Positions 37,880 to 46,481 of a stretch of DNA of 64,000 bases are shown piece by piece; the first letter of the stretch is position 1, and each line of letters begins with the position of its first letter. The translations under genes and the position numbers were made by a program. The notes beneath the pieces were generated by a model, which was given only the letters and a program-made list of their open reading frames with translations, was not told the origin of the DNA and searched no databases. This DNA is from CAYUZU01 sp964448675 (lineage in GTDB: Bacteria; Planctomycetota; Phycisphaerae; UBA1845; Fen-1342). The stretch covers positions 62,001 to 126,000 of the forward strand of contig CAYUZU010000008.1 of NCBI GenBank assembly GCA_964448675.1, read 5' to 3'.

Positions 37880-37995
37880 TTCCAGGGGCTGGCGCCCCTG
37901 GTACGCGTCGCAATGATGCGGATCAGCCCCAACGGGGGGGCAGATCTGTAGAAGTAGAAATACGCGTGACGCCACAGCCCCAAAGGGGGCGACGG
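37880..37995 (+). repeat. REP-type palindromes upstream of the RAYT gene
   Basis: CCAGGGGCTGGCGCCCCTGG (37882-37901) is a perfect inverted arm pair. It is followed by AGCCCCAACGGGGGGG (37923-37938) and GCCCCAAAGGGGGC (37977-37990). The same palindromes recur downstream of the transposase (38528, 38638, 38835, 38904). This is the arrangement of REP sequences flanking a REP-associated tyrosine transposase. Confidence 0.8.
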
Positions 37996-38010
37996 AAAGG
38001 AGGCGTGACG

Positions 38011-38463
38011 GTGGGCCAAACCCTCATCTGCCTGCATTATCACCTGGTGTTCAGCACGAAGAGCCGTCTGCCCCAAATCACCGCCGACCTGCGCGAGCGC
38101 CTTTATGACTACATGGGCGGAATCATCAAGGGCGAGCGCGGCCTGCTGTTCGCCGCCGGCGGAACGGAGGACCATGTCCACCTTCTGGTGTCGTTGCCCG
38201 CGCAGCCTTCGCTGGCCGACCTGCTGCGGCTGATCAAGACGAACTCGTCGAAGTGGGTCCACGAGACCTTCGCCCATCACCGGGCGTTCGCGTGGCAGAG
38301 CGGATACGGCGCGTTTTCGGTCAGCCGATCCAATGACGAGGATGTTCGCCGGTACATTGCGACTCAGCCCGAGCATCACCGCCGAATGACCTTTCAGGAG
38401 GAATACGTCGCGTTCCTCCGGCGGCACGAGATACCGTTCGACGAGCGGTACATCTGGGCGTGA
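38011..38463 (+). mobile_element. REP-associated tyrosine transposase (RAYT, IS200/IS605-like HUH)
   Basis: 150 residues from GTG at 38011, seven bases after AAAGGAGG. A single-strand DNA transposase of the Y1 HUH class. Motifs are YHLVFSTKSRLPQI at the N-terminus, the HUH pair in EDHVHLLVSLP, and the nucleophile Tyr in WQSGYGAFSVS. The C-terminal HHRRMTFQEEYVAFLRRHEI is typical of these short Y1 proteins. It is flanked on both sides by matching REP palindromes, which such enzymes bind and mobilise. The frame and active-site residues are intact, so it is probably functional or recently so. Confidence 0.92.
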
Positions 38464-38491
38464 GGCATCGCTATCCGGAATCCTCTGCCGC

Positions 38492-38955
38492 CCCGTTGGG
38501 GCTGGCAGGTTGATGCGGCAATGGTCTCCAGGGGCTGGCGCCCCTGGCTACATACCTTCACCCCTTCGGGGTGGGGACTTCGGGGCTGCATGGTTGATGC
38601 GGCAGGTTGATGCGGCAGGTTGGTGCGGCACTGGTTTCCGGGGGCTGGCGCCCCTGGCTACACACCTTCACCCCTTCGGGGTGGGGACTTCGGGGCTGCA
38701 TGGTTGATGCGGCAGGTTNNNNNNNNNNNNNNNNNNNNNNNNNNNNNNNNNNNNNNNNNNNNNNNNNNNNNNNNNNNNNNNNNNNNNNNNNNNNNNNNNN
38801 NNNNNNNNNNNNNNNNNNGATGCGGCAATGGTCTCCAGGGGCTGGCGCCCCTGGTGCGGGTTGAAACGATGCGGGGCAGCCCCAACGGGGCGCCGGTCTG
38901 TAGCCAGGGGCGCGAGCCCCTGGTAGGCGTCGCAATGGCGGCGTTCAGCCCCGAA
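38492..38955. repeat. Tandem REP array: 84-bp units with 13-bp spacers, broken by a gap
   Basis: Two 84-bp units (38508-38591 and 38618-38701) are nearly identical and each holds a CCAGGGGCTGGCGCCCCTGG-type palindrome plus CACCCCTTCGGGGTG. Between and after them stand copies of GGTTGATGCGGCA (38592, 38605, 38702, and 38715 running into the gap), with the variant GGTTGGTGCGGCA opening unit 2. A third unit resumes after the Ns at 38819. Further REP palindromes lie at 38835-38854 and 38904-38923, and GCCCCGAAGGGGC at about 38947. GCCCCGTTGGGGC begins the block. Confidence 0.9.
38719..38818. other. Assembly gap, 100 Ns
   Basis: A run of exactly 100 unknown bases inside the tandem REP array. The round number indicates a placeholder, so the real array length is unknown and could be larger or smaller. 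Confidence 0.95.
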
Positions 38956-39061
38956 GGGGCGACGGGAAGCTGCCTTGCGGCAGGGGATCGGATCGCTTAC
39001 GCACCGCCCCGCACCGCCCCGCGCTCCGCGGGGCGCCCGGGCTCCCGAATCCCGGATTCCG

Positions 39062-40180
39062 CTACTTCAACGCCTCCGGGTTGAGCCCCTGCAGGTCCTT
39101 GGCCACGAACAGCCCGTCCTTGCGCACCAGCTCATCGTCGAAGTAGATCTCGCCGCCGCCGTACTCCGGCGTCTGGATCATCACCATGTCCCAGTGGATC
39201 TCGCTCTCGTTGCCGTTGGGGGCCTCGTCGTAGGCCCGCCCCGGGGTCAGGTGGATGCTGCCAGAGATTTTCTCGTCGAACAGCGTGTCCTTCATTGCGC
39301 GCGTGACGAAGGGATTGACGCCGATGGCGAACTCGCCGGTGTAGCGGGCGCCCTCGTCGGCGTCGAGCACCTCGTTGAGCTTCTCCGTGTTGGAGCTGGT
39401 GGCCTCGACGACCTTGCCGTCCTTGAAGACCAGGCGGATGTTCTCGTGGGTTTCGCCGCGGTACATGGACGGGGTGTTGAAGTGGATGACGCCGTTGATG
39501 CTCTCGCGCACCGGCGCCGTAAAGACCTCGCCGTCGGGGATGTTGAGCTTGCCGGCACAGGGGACGGCGGGGATGCCCTTGATGCTGAAGGTCAGGTCGG
39601 TGTCCTGCGGCCCTTTGAGGTGCACCTTGTCCGTCTTCTCCATGCGCGACTTGAGATACTCCATCGCCGCGCCCATCTTGGCGTAGTCCAGCGTGCAGAC
39701 GTTGAAGTAGAAATCTTCGAAGGCCTGGGTGGACATCTGGGCGAGCTGGGCCATGCTCGGGTGCGGCCAGCGCAGCACGACCCAGCGCGTCTTGGGCACG
39801 CGCACTTCGCCGTGCACGCGTTTCCAGACGGTGGACTCGAAGACCTTTTGGCGGTCGGCGGGGACGTCGGATAGTTCAGAGACGTTCCAATTGCCGCGCG
39901 CGCCGATGTAGCACTGCACGTTCTCCATCTGGTGGCGCTCGACGTCGGCGATGAGGTCGAACTGCTCCCTGGTCGCGGTGCGCATCAGCGCGCGGTTGAT
40001 GACGTTGCTCTTGAGCAGCACCAGCGGGTGGGCACCCTTTTCGGCGGCCAGGCGCACGCACTCCATGGTGAACTCGTGGGGAATGTCGATCGCTTCGATG
40101 AGGATCTTCTCGCCGGACTGAACGGCGCAGGAGTAATTGACGAGGACGTCGGCGAGCTTGGTCACGCGTGGGTCAACCAT
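39062..40180 (-). CDS. M29-family metal-dependent aminopeptidase
   Basis: 372 residues from MVDPRVTKLADVLVNYS, supported by AAAGGA eight bases upstream. M29 enzymes (aminopeptidase T/AmpS/PepS) remove N-terminal residues using a two-metal centre. Typical segments are PDGEVFTAPVRESINGVIHF, MYRGETHENIRLVFKDGKV, NTEKLNEVLDADEGARYTGE, IHLTPGRAYDEAPNGNESEI and HWDMVMIQ, which hold the Glu, His and Asp metal ligands. Length is slightly shorter than the usual 400. Monocistronic; the large RNA gene upstream has its own terminator. Confidence 0.9.
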   Translation of the reverse strand: MVDPRVTKLADVLVNYSCAVQSGEKILIEAIDIPHEFTMECVRLAAEKGAHPLVLLKSNVINRALMRTATREQFDLIADVERHQMENVQCYIGARGNWNVSELSDVPADRQKVFESTVWKRVHGEVRVPKTRWVVLRWPHPSMAQLAQMSTQAFEDFYFNVCTLDYAKMGAAMEYLKSRMEKTDKVHLKGPQDTDLTFSIKGIPAVPCAGKLNIPDGEVFTAPVRESINGVIHFNTPSMYRGETHENIRLVFKDGKVVEATSSNTEKLNEVLDADEGARYTGEFAIGVNPFVTRAMKDTLFDEKISGSIHLTPGRAYDEAPNGNESEIHWDMVMIQTPEYGGGEIYFDDELVRKDGLFVAKDLQGLNPEALK

Positions 40181-40309
40181 CGAAGGTCCTTTCGTTTCGT
40201 TGCAGGCATGGGTTGGCAGGGCGTAAGCGTGCCCGAACGGCTGATTATGCGCGATGGCGGACGTGAACGCCAGCGAGGGGCGGTGGGCCGGGCGTGTGGA
40301 GTTGTCAGG

Positions 40310-40342
40310 GGGAAACAACACGGGGCCGCGCAAGACGGCCCC
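40310..40342 (-). terminator. Terminator of the large structured RNA
   Basis: On the minus strand GGGGCCG-TCTTGCG-CGGCCCC (40342-40322) forms a perfect 7-bp GC stem with a 7-base loop. GTGTTGTTTCCCC follows directly. The T-tract is interrupted but the geometry fits a Rho-independent terminator about 1.1 kb after the promoter at 41449-41476. Confidence 0.65.
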
Positions 40343-41442
40343 GGGCAGACGATATGAATGCACCGCGCAAGTCCACTCGCTGCGGGAGAAGCGCAGAAAA
40401 AAGCGACGCGAGGTCGAGCGATGCTCGCGGGGCCCTTCAGAGTATTCAGTCGAACTGGTTGCCGACACCGGGCGTCGCCGCCCGGGGGCGTCCTCTCGGA
40501 ATTAGCGACCGGTTCAGAGTATCTCACGCGACGAAGTATCGCTCGTATTGGTTCCGCGATACCGCTTTGCCGTTAGCCCTTGCCTCGGCTGTGCGGTTTT
40601 TCCTCGTCGCGCTGCCCCGACGGCAGTTAAGTCGCCGGTGCGTCCTCTCTTCAGGTTTCGCCTTCCTCCAGAGACTCGCCAGCTTGACCTAGTCCATCGA
40701 CCACAGTCGACGAACTCCTCTCATGGGCTTTCGGTCCCTTCAGCACTCAAGGGCAGGGCGGTCCACTCACGCGGGCATGCCGGCCCGCTACGTTCCGCCT
40801 TCAGGGTTTGGTCACCCTCTTGGCGGCTTACTCCCGCCGAGCCCGTGCCGGTCCTGTTTCATACCGGCGGCGCTCCTGGGATTCGCCCTTCGGAGCTTTC
40901 CCCTCTCGAAAGGTATCCGGGCGTTTCCGCACGGATGGACCCGCTTACCGTTTCACCTGTCGGTTGCTCCCACCGACGAAGCGGAGGGCCGGCCCAACAG
41001 GCCGCGGTTTCCGGGCTTTGACCCTTCCGAGAGTCCCTGGCGACCGGCCAGGCTGTTAGCAGGCCGATACGCTGGCTGCTCCCTTGGGCTTCACCCTCTT
41101 AGGGCATGCCGGGCAGTGCCTTGTCCAGGATTTCGCCTGAACTCCTCTCACACGCTTTGCCACAGTCGCCGCGGGTGCGAATGCGGCCGGCGTCCCAGAG
41201 TCTCGATCGGCACTGACCTGACCACGACCGCCGAAACGGCCATGGCAACCCTTCCAGGGTTTCGCACCTTTGCAGACCCGCACACGCGAGCGGGGTGCCA
41301 TCCGGGCTATGTGTTCACCTTGTGTCGCGCCGTGCATCGCTGCCGACAGCCGACACGCTTTGGATGGTCTTGCAAACCTCGCTCTACCGGAGCTGCCCGG
41401 GCCTCGCATTGAGGTGCCGAACATCTGCGACCTCTACGTCGC
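40310..41442 (-). ncRNA. Large structured noncoding RNA, about 1.13 kb, class unknown
   Basis: Between a promoter (41476-41449) and a terminal hairpin (40342-40322) no reading frame has a ribosome site, family motif or signal peptide. The first 16 bases after the predicted +1 form GCGAC-GTAGAG-GTCGC. Other hairpins are AACCCT-GGA-AGGGTT (41261-41247), GTTCAGG-CGAAAT-CCTGGAC (41142-41123), and nested CCATCC/GGATGG around GTGTCG/CGACAC (41367-41298). Repeated motifs are GAGAGGAGTTC (41149-41139 and 40722-40712) and ATACTCTGAA (40522-40513 and 40445-40436). GAAA/GTGAA-type loops are frequent. Key motifs of 16S, 23S, RNase P RNA, tmRNA, 6S and SRP RNA were looked for and not seen. From memory, spurious proteins read antisense to similar sequence occur in other bacterial annotations; this I could not check. 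Confidence 0.7.
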
Positions 41443-41448
41443 AACCTA

Positions 41449-41476
41449 AATATAGCACAGGATTTACCGGATGCAA
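41449..41476 (-). promoter_or_regulatory. Promoter of the large structured RNA
   Basis: On the minus strand TTGCAT (41476-41471) is separated by 16 bases from TATATT (41454-41449). Seven bases later G41442 begins the perfect 5' hairpin of the RNA. The local AT-rich composition contrasts with the GC-rich surroundings. Confidence 0.65.
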
Positions 41477-41480
41477 AAAG

Positions 41481-41516
41481 CGTAAGTCTTTGACAGCTTG
41501 TCAATTACGACTTACG
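41481..41516. promoter_or_regulatory. Nested inverted repeat just upstream of the RNA promoter
   Basis: An outer pair CGTAAGTC (41481-41488) and GACTTACG (41509-41516) encloses an inner pair TTGACA (41490-41495) and TGTCAA (41499-41504). It lies 4 bp beyond the -35. A further GTAAGTC stands at 41536-41542. The position fits an operator or activator site; alternatively TTGACA is an unused -35 of another promoter. Confidence 0.5.
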
Positions 41517-41922
41517 TTCGTCCGATATTCAGTAAGTCTCGCAGCGAGCGAAAGTAGGCGCAGGTATCGTGAATGTAAGAATTGCGCGAGAAAACCGTCA
41601 TCAACTGGTTTTCCACAGCTTGTGCGCCAAGGGGTGGCGGGTTGCGCGGAGAGGTATGGAAACGCGAGCGCATAAAAAGGTCCGAGCGTGGGGCCGACAG
41701 GCCGGGGGGGAAGCCTGTGCGTGCCGCGCGCCGCTCGGACATCCATATCTTCGGGTCTGCGAGGCGCAACGTCGATGGGCAATTCGGTCCATTCCGACCA
41801 GAAAAACGGCCTGTTGATGCTATAACCATGCGGCATGCAAGCGCTTGCGATGCGTCGACCGGCATCCGGGATCGGTTGTGGTGTCGGCTTGTCGTGAACG
41901 AGGCGTCGCGAACGAGGCCTGG

Positions 41923-42288
41923 TCAGCTCGGCGGAGTCGAGGTGGTGGAGCGTGGCGAAGACTGCGTGTACCGCGCGAGTAGCGGACATTCGCCGCGAAC
42001 GTCGTCGGGCCAGCGTTGGTCGCCGGCGAGACTGTCGATGCGGGCCATGAATGCGAGCTTCAGGCCGAGGCCGTGGGAGCGCCAGCGGTCGAGGAGGTAT
42101 TCGAGGGTCTGGTGGACGTTGGGGGGCGTCTGGGCGCTGGCGCGGGCGTTACGGAGGACCGCGCGGATGTGGTCCTTCTGGGCTTGCGAGAGCTCACGGA
42201 GGCTGGTTTCGAGCTTGCGGACGTCCGGGAGCGGCAACGCCTGCAGGATGGTCTGAAAGTGGCCGACGTCTTCGCGGAATCCATCCAT
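41923..42288 (-). CDS. Small helical cytoplasmic protein, hypothetical
   Basis: 121 residues starting MDGFREDVGHFQTILQ, with GAGG eight bases upstream. The first 90 residues are convincingly helical and polar (RKLETSLRELSQAQKDHIRAVL, NVHQTLEYLLDRWRSHGLGL); the tail is Ser/Thr/Pro-rich. No family recognised. It lies in a gene-poor stretch (41517-42468) between the RNA promoter region and the response regulator gene. The remainder, 41517-41922 and 42289-42468, shows nothing else I can support. Confidence 0.5.
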   Translation of the reverse strand: MDGFREDVGHFQTILQALPLPDVRKLETSLRELSQAQKDHIRAVLRNARASAQTPPNVHQTLEYLLDRWRSHGLGLKLAFMARIDSLAGDQRWPDDVRGECPLLARYTQSSPRSTTSTPPS

Positions 42289-42468
42289 GCTGCTTGCCTC
42301 GCCGATCGTTGCAATCCCGTTCCCGCCGTCTGACGAGACCCCGCTGGTCCCGCCCGCCTGAGACGTCTATCGGCGGGGTCGGGGCCGAGAGGTAATGGAT
42401 AAAATGGTCCAGCTTTTGTCTGGTCGGGCTGCGAAAACGGCCTGGCTGGGGCCGTCAGGGGGGGCCAC

Positions 42469-43125
42469 TCAGGCTTCGGCGAGGCCTTCGCGGATGGCGA
42501 AGCGGGTCAGCTCGACGCGGTCGTGGATGTCGAGCTTCTCCATGAGGTTGGCGCCGTGGCGATGAATGGTCTTGACGCTCAGGTGGAGGACTTGGGCGAT
42601 CTCCTTCTGGGACATGCCGCGGGCGATGTAACGGAGCACCTCGAGCTCGCGCTGGGTCAGGGTGGCGGCCCGAGACTGCTTGCGCTGGGCGAGGCGGGTT
42701 CCCGTGGCCTCGACCACGATGCGGGCCTGCACCTCGGGCGAGAAGTAGCTGCCGCCGCCGGCGACCGATCGGATCGCGCGGACGACGGTGTCGAGGGGTT
42801 CGTTCTTGGTGACGTAGCCGGCGGCGCGGACGGCGAGCGCCTGCTCGACGTACTGGTCGTGGAAGTAAGCGCTGAGAAAGATGATGGCGGGCCCGGCACA
42901 GCGCTGCTGGATGGTGCGGGCGGCCTCGAAGCAGGTCAGGCCCGGCATGTCGATGTCCATCAGGATGATGGTGGGGCGGTGTTCGATGGCGGCGGCGATA
43001 GCGGTTTCGGCGTTGTCGACGACGGCCACGACACGGATGTCGTCCTCCCGGTTGAGGCGGTCCGCGAGGACATCGCGCACGAGGGCGTGATCATCGGCGA
43101 GCAGGACGGTAATCCGCGTGGTCAT
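42469..43125 (-). CDS. NarL/FixJ-type response regulator
   Basis: 218 residues. The receiver domain has acidic pair ADDHALVRD, phospho-acceptor Asp in ILMDIDMPG, and Lys in YVTKNEPLD. The LuxR-type helix-turn-helix is LTQRELEVLRYIARGMSQKEIAQVL and LSVKTIHRHGANLMEKL. Its ATG overlaps the stop of the hybrid kinase gene (ATGA), so it is the cognate output of that kinase. Target genes are unknown. Confidence 0.95.
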   Translation of the reverse strand: MTTRITVLLADDHALVRDVLADRLNREDDIRVVAVVDNAETAIAAAIEHRPTIILMDIDMPGLTCFEAARTIQQRCAGPAIIFLSAYFHDQYVEQALAVRAAGYVTKNEPLDTVVRAIRSVAGGGSYFSPEVQARIVVEATGTRLAQRKQSRAATLTQRELEVLRYIARGMSQKEIAQVLHLSVKTIHRHGANLMEKLDIHDRVELTRFAIREGLAEA

Positions 43126-46100
43126 GAGCGTGCTTCCGTCTCACCCCCCGGTTGACCCCCTATCAGATGACCGGCCAGCAGACCCAGGGCCGAAATCTCG
43201 AACGGCTTGCGCAGCAGACGCGTCTGGGCGTCCAGGCGGCGTTCGAGGTCCGCGTCGGGGCTGGCGGTGACGATGATGGCCGGGGTTTGCGCCCCCTGGG
43301 CGCGAATGTCGGCCAGGCAGTGCAGGCCGTTGCCTTCCGGCATGTCGATGTCGGTGACGATCAGGCGGATCCGGTTGCGCTCGCGGGCGAACGCCGCCCG
43401 CAGGGCCGCGCCGTCGGCCACGGGCAGCACCTGGTAGTCGAGCGAGCTGAGGGCCGACGACAGGATGCGGCGGACGTGTTCGTCGTCCTCGGCGAGCAGG
43501 ACGAGCTCGCCCCCGCCGCGAGGGATGCGGGCGGTGGTTCGGGAGGCACGGCGCAATTCCCGAGACTTCATGGCGGGCAGGCGGACGGTGAAGATGGTGC
43601 CCTGGCCCGGGGTGCTTTGGACGTCGATGGTCCCGTCGTGGTCCTTGACGATGCTGTGCGTGATGGACAGGCCGAGGCCGGTGCCTTCGCCGCGCGGCTT
43701 GGTGGTGAAGAACGGCTCGAAAATGCGGTCCCGGATCTCAGCCGGCATGCCACAGCCGCTGTCACGCACCATCAACTCGACCAGGCCGCGTTGTGCTGCC
43801 GCGTCGTCCGGTCGACGGGCGAGGCGGGCGATGATCTCGAGCCGGCCGCCGTCAGGCATCGCGTCGCGCGCGTTGATGGCGAGGTTGAGCACGACCTGGA
43901 GGGTCTGGCTACTGTCGGCGTTGACGAGCAGGGGCTCGCTGTCATCGAGGTCGGTTACCAGCTCGATGGACGCCGGGAGGAGCCGACGCAGCAGCTGGCC
44001 GGCGCGGCGGACGATTTCGGCCAGGTTGAGCGGCATCTTCTCGGCGGGGGCTTTGCGGCTGAAGGTGAGCAGGCCGCGGACGACGCCGGCCGCCTGCTCG
44101 GCGGCGACGGCGACCTGGTCGAGCGAGCGCATGGCCGGGTGATTGGCGGCGAGCGTTTCGCGTGCCAGGGCGTTGTAGCCGAAGATTGCCGCCAGCAGGT
44201 TATTGAAGTCGTGGGCCACGCCGCCGGCGAGCTGGCCGATGGCCTCCATCTTCTGGGCGTGGCGGAGTTGGGATTCGAGTTCGCGGCGTTCCTGGTCGTC
44301 GCGTTTTCGTTCGGTGATGTCGTAGGCGGAGCCGACGACGGTCTCGACCCGGCGCTCGTCGTCGAGGATGAGCGTGGCCCAGTCCTCGAACCAGCGATAT
44401 GTGCCATCCCGGGTGCGTCGCCGGTACTCGACGGTGATCGAGGCGGTGCGGCCTTTGGCCCTGGCGATGGCTTCCGCCGAGACCGCCTGAATACGCGCCC
44501 AGTCGTTGGGATGGGTGTCGCGTTCGATGTCGGCCACGCCGCGCCGGCAGAACTCGGCCACCGTCCCGCCGAAGACTTCGGTGACGCGGGGGCCGGCGTA
44601 GTCGTAGCAGTCACGGCGGACGTCGAAGCGGTAGGGGAAGTGGCGCGCGTTCTCGAGCAGCTCGCGGAAGCGGCGTTCGTTCTCGCGCGCGGCCTGCTCC
44701 GATTCGCGGTGGGCCGTGACGTCGATGCCGGTGCCGAGGAGGAGCTTGGGAGCGCCTTCCGGCGTACGGGCGATGATGGTCTCGACGGTGCGGATCCAAT
44801 ACCAGCGACCCGAGCGATCGCGGGCCCGGGACTCGCGCGTGACGTTTTCGCCGTCGCGGAGGTCCTGGTAGGCCGCCGGGTAAGCCTGCACCACGTGTTC
44901 ATAGTCGGGATGCAACGAGGTGAAGAAGTGGCTCAGCGGCACGCGGCCGACCTCGTCGCGGCTGACGCCGAAGAACTCGGCAGCGCGGCCGTTGACGTAG
45001 ATGACACGCTCTTCGGTGAGGTCATAGACGTACAGCAGGGCCGGCATCCCGTCGCTGATGTTCTCGATGAACTGCCGGCTGCGTTGCAGTGCCCGTTCCG
45101 TGCGTTTGTGTTCAGTCAGGTCGACGAGGTGCACGACGACCAGGTCGGGCGGTGCGAAGCCGTAGCTGACCTCGAGCCACTTCCACTCGCCGGTGGTGCG
45201 CATGCGGCGTTCGGTCTCGCGTCGAATGGCGGTCTGCTCATGATAGCAGCGGTGCAGGTCTTCGAGGACCTGCGGGTCCGCGGCGTGGAATTCGCTGGCG
45301 CGCACGCCGGCAATGCTGGCGACGTGGCCCTGAGTGAACGTGACGGCGGCCTCGTTCCAGTTGGCGAGGCGGAAGTCATCGCCGTCGCGCTGCCAGGTAA
45401 TGGTGGGGATCGGCAGGCCTTCGTACTGGCGGCGCAGCCGGTTCTCGCTGTCACGCAGGGCCTGTTCGGCTTGCTCGCGCTCGGTGATGTCGCGGACGAT
45501 GGCCAGCACCTCTTCGTCACCACAGGGCACCATGCGCCCCTCGTAGTAACGTCGCGCCCCATCCACGAGCAGCGCGTACTCGACGATCTGCGTCTCGCCG
45601 GTGTCGCAGGTGCGTACGATCGCCGCCAGCAGGGCTTCCGCGACGTCCGCCGGCAGGATGTCCGCCAGCGGGCGGTTGAGGAACGCCTCGGGGGCGGCGA
45701 CGGTCCGGGCGCCCTTGGCGGGTTCGAAGCCGACCGTGACGCCGTCCCGCGTATAGCGGAACATCATGTCCGGGATGGCTTCGATGAGGGCCCGCGACCA
45801 GGCGACGGTGTCCTGCAGTGCGCGCCGTGACTGGACAGCCGCCGTGGAATCGTGCATCACGCCGAAGCCGTAGCACATCCGCCCGTCCGCGTCGCGCAGC
45901 GAGTCGGCGCGCTCCCACAGGATAAAACGCTCGCCCGCCGCGTTGATGGCCTCGAGTTCTCCTTCCCAGCTCTCGCCCCGGGCGAGGGCGGGGGCGACGA
46001 CGGTGTCGAGGATCTCGATCGATTCGGGTGGGTAAAGGTCGCGATAATTGACTTGCCGGGTCTGTTCGAGCGAGAGCCCGAACAGTCTGCGGTGCGCTGC

Positions 46101-46307
46101 GTTGGTGTAGAGCAGGCGGCCGGTGGGATCGCTGATCGCGATGGCCTCGTTCGAGTTCTCCACGATGGTCTGAAAGAGGCGGAGCTGGTCCCCGTTGGCC
46201 GTTCCCTGGTCGCCTGCGGCGGCCTCGAGCTCGGCCACGCGTTGGCGCAGCCGCTGGCGTTCCGCCTGCAGCTCCGACTCGTTCGGCTGTCTCGACTGCT
46301 CTCTCAT
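43122..46307 (-). CDS. Hybrid sensor histidine kinase with about five PAS domains
   Basis: 1061 residues from MREQSRQPNESEL, GGGAG just upstream. An N-terminal coiled coil precedes about five PAS domains (roughly 45-150, 165-280, 285-400, 405-530, 535-660). Then come the dimerisation/phosphotransfer helix with AGGVAHDFNNLLAAIFGYN (His near 697) and the ATPase domain with SGCGMPAEIRDRIFEPFFTT and GTGLGLSITHSI. A C-terminal receiver domain has its Asp in LIVTDIDMPEG. No membrane segment, so it is cytoplasmic and probably senses redox, gas or small ligands. The final receiver suggests a phosphorelay step before the coupled NarL-type regulator. Confidence 0.95.
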   Translation of the reverse strand: MREQSRQPNESELQAERQRLRQRVAELEAAAGDQGTANGDQLRLFQTIVENSNEAIAISDPTGRLLYTNAAHRRLFGLSLEQTRQVNYRDLYPPESIEILDTVVAPALARGESWEGELEAINAAGERFILWERADSLRDADGRMCYGFGVMHDSTAAVQSRRALQDTVAWSRALIEAIPDMMFRYTRDGVTVGFEPAKGARTVAAPEAFLNRPLADILPADVAEALLAAIVRTCDTGETQIVEYALLVDGARRYYEGRMVPCGDEEVLAIVRDITEREQAEQALRDSENRLRRQYEGLPIPTITWQRDGDDFRLANWNEAAVTFTQGHVASIAGVRASEFHAADPQVLEDLHRCYHEQTAIRRETERRMRTTGEWKWLEVSYGFAPPDLVVVHLVDLTEHKRTERALQRSRQFIENISDGMPALLYVYDLTEERVIYVNGRAAEFFGVSRDEVGRVPLSHFFTSLHPDYEHVVQAYPAAYQDLRDGENVTRESRARDRSGRWYWIRTVETIIARTPEGAPKLLLGTGIDVTAHRESEQAARENERRFRELLENARHFPYRFDVRRDCYDYAGPRVTEVFGGTVAEFCRRGVADIERDTHPNDWARIQAVSAEAIARAKGRTASITVEYRRRTRDGTYRWFEDWATLILDDERRVETVVGSAYDITERKRDDQERRELESQLRHAQKMEAIGQLAGGVAHDFNNLLAAIFGYNALARETLAANHPAMRSLDQVAVAAEQAAGVVRGLLTFSRKAPAEKMPLNLAEIVRRAGQLLRRLLPASIELVTDLDDSEPLLVNADSSQTLQVVLNLAINARDAMPDGGRLEIIARLARRPDDAAAQRGLVELMVRDSGCGMPAEIRDRIFEPFFTTKPRGEGTGLGLSITHSIVKDHDGTIDVQSTPGQGTIFTVRLPAMKSRELRRASRTTARIPRGGGELVLLAEDDEHVRRILSSALSSLDYQVLPVADGAALRAAFARERNRIRLIVTDIDMPEGNGLHCLADIRAQGAQTPAIIVTASPDADLERRLDAQTRLLRKPFEISALGLLAGHLIGGQPGGETEARS

Positions 46308-46481
46308 CGCTCCCCGGCTGTGTCGATGCGCTTCCGCCAAACTCCATCGGCAGTTCGGTGGCCGCGAACGTACGTCCCTGCACGAATGACACGATTCCTG
46401 GGGTCGGCGAGCGCTCCAGCGGGGGGCAGTCCGGAAGTTGCCACACCAGCGCACGGTATCCCCAGTGCCGCTGATCTTACT

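Noticed and set aside
36448..38427. 659-codon minus-strand frame across folC and the RAYT gene
   Set aside because: Antisense to two clearly recognisable genes and crossing REP palindromes; no family motif.
38592..38730. CRISPR array suggested by repeated 13-mers
   Set aside because: The repeats are directly adjacent or separated by identical 84-bp REP units, not by unique spacers, and no cas genes are present.
40548..41412. Long plus-strand open frames (up to 229 codons) between the aminopeptidase and the response regulator
   Set aside because: They run antisense to the proposed RNA, have no ribosome site, overlap each other in several frames and are dominated by Arg, Pro, Ser and Gly. Similar products are a known by-product of translating structured RNA.
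41056..41424. Sense-strand open frame (122 codons) inside the large RNA
   Set aside because: No Shine-Dalgarno, composition biased to Arg/Ala/Gly, and it spans several perfect hairpins.
40310..41442. Identification as 23S or 16S rRNA, RNase P RNA, tmRNA or a group II intron
   Set aside because: None of the landmark motifs (RNase P P4 core, tmRNA T-loop with CCA end, domain V of group II introns, universal rRNA helices) was seen on either strand.
41582..42256. Plus-strand 224-codon frame upstream of the response regulator
   Set aside because: Arg/Ser-rich, no motif; overlaps the better-supported minus-strand 121-codon gene.
43152..45830. 892-codon plus-strand frame
   Set aside because: Antisense to the hybrid histidine kinase; no ribosome site or domain.
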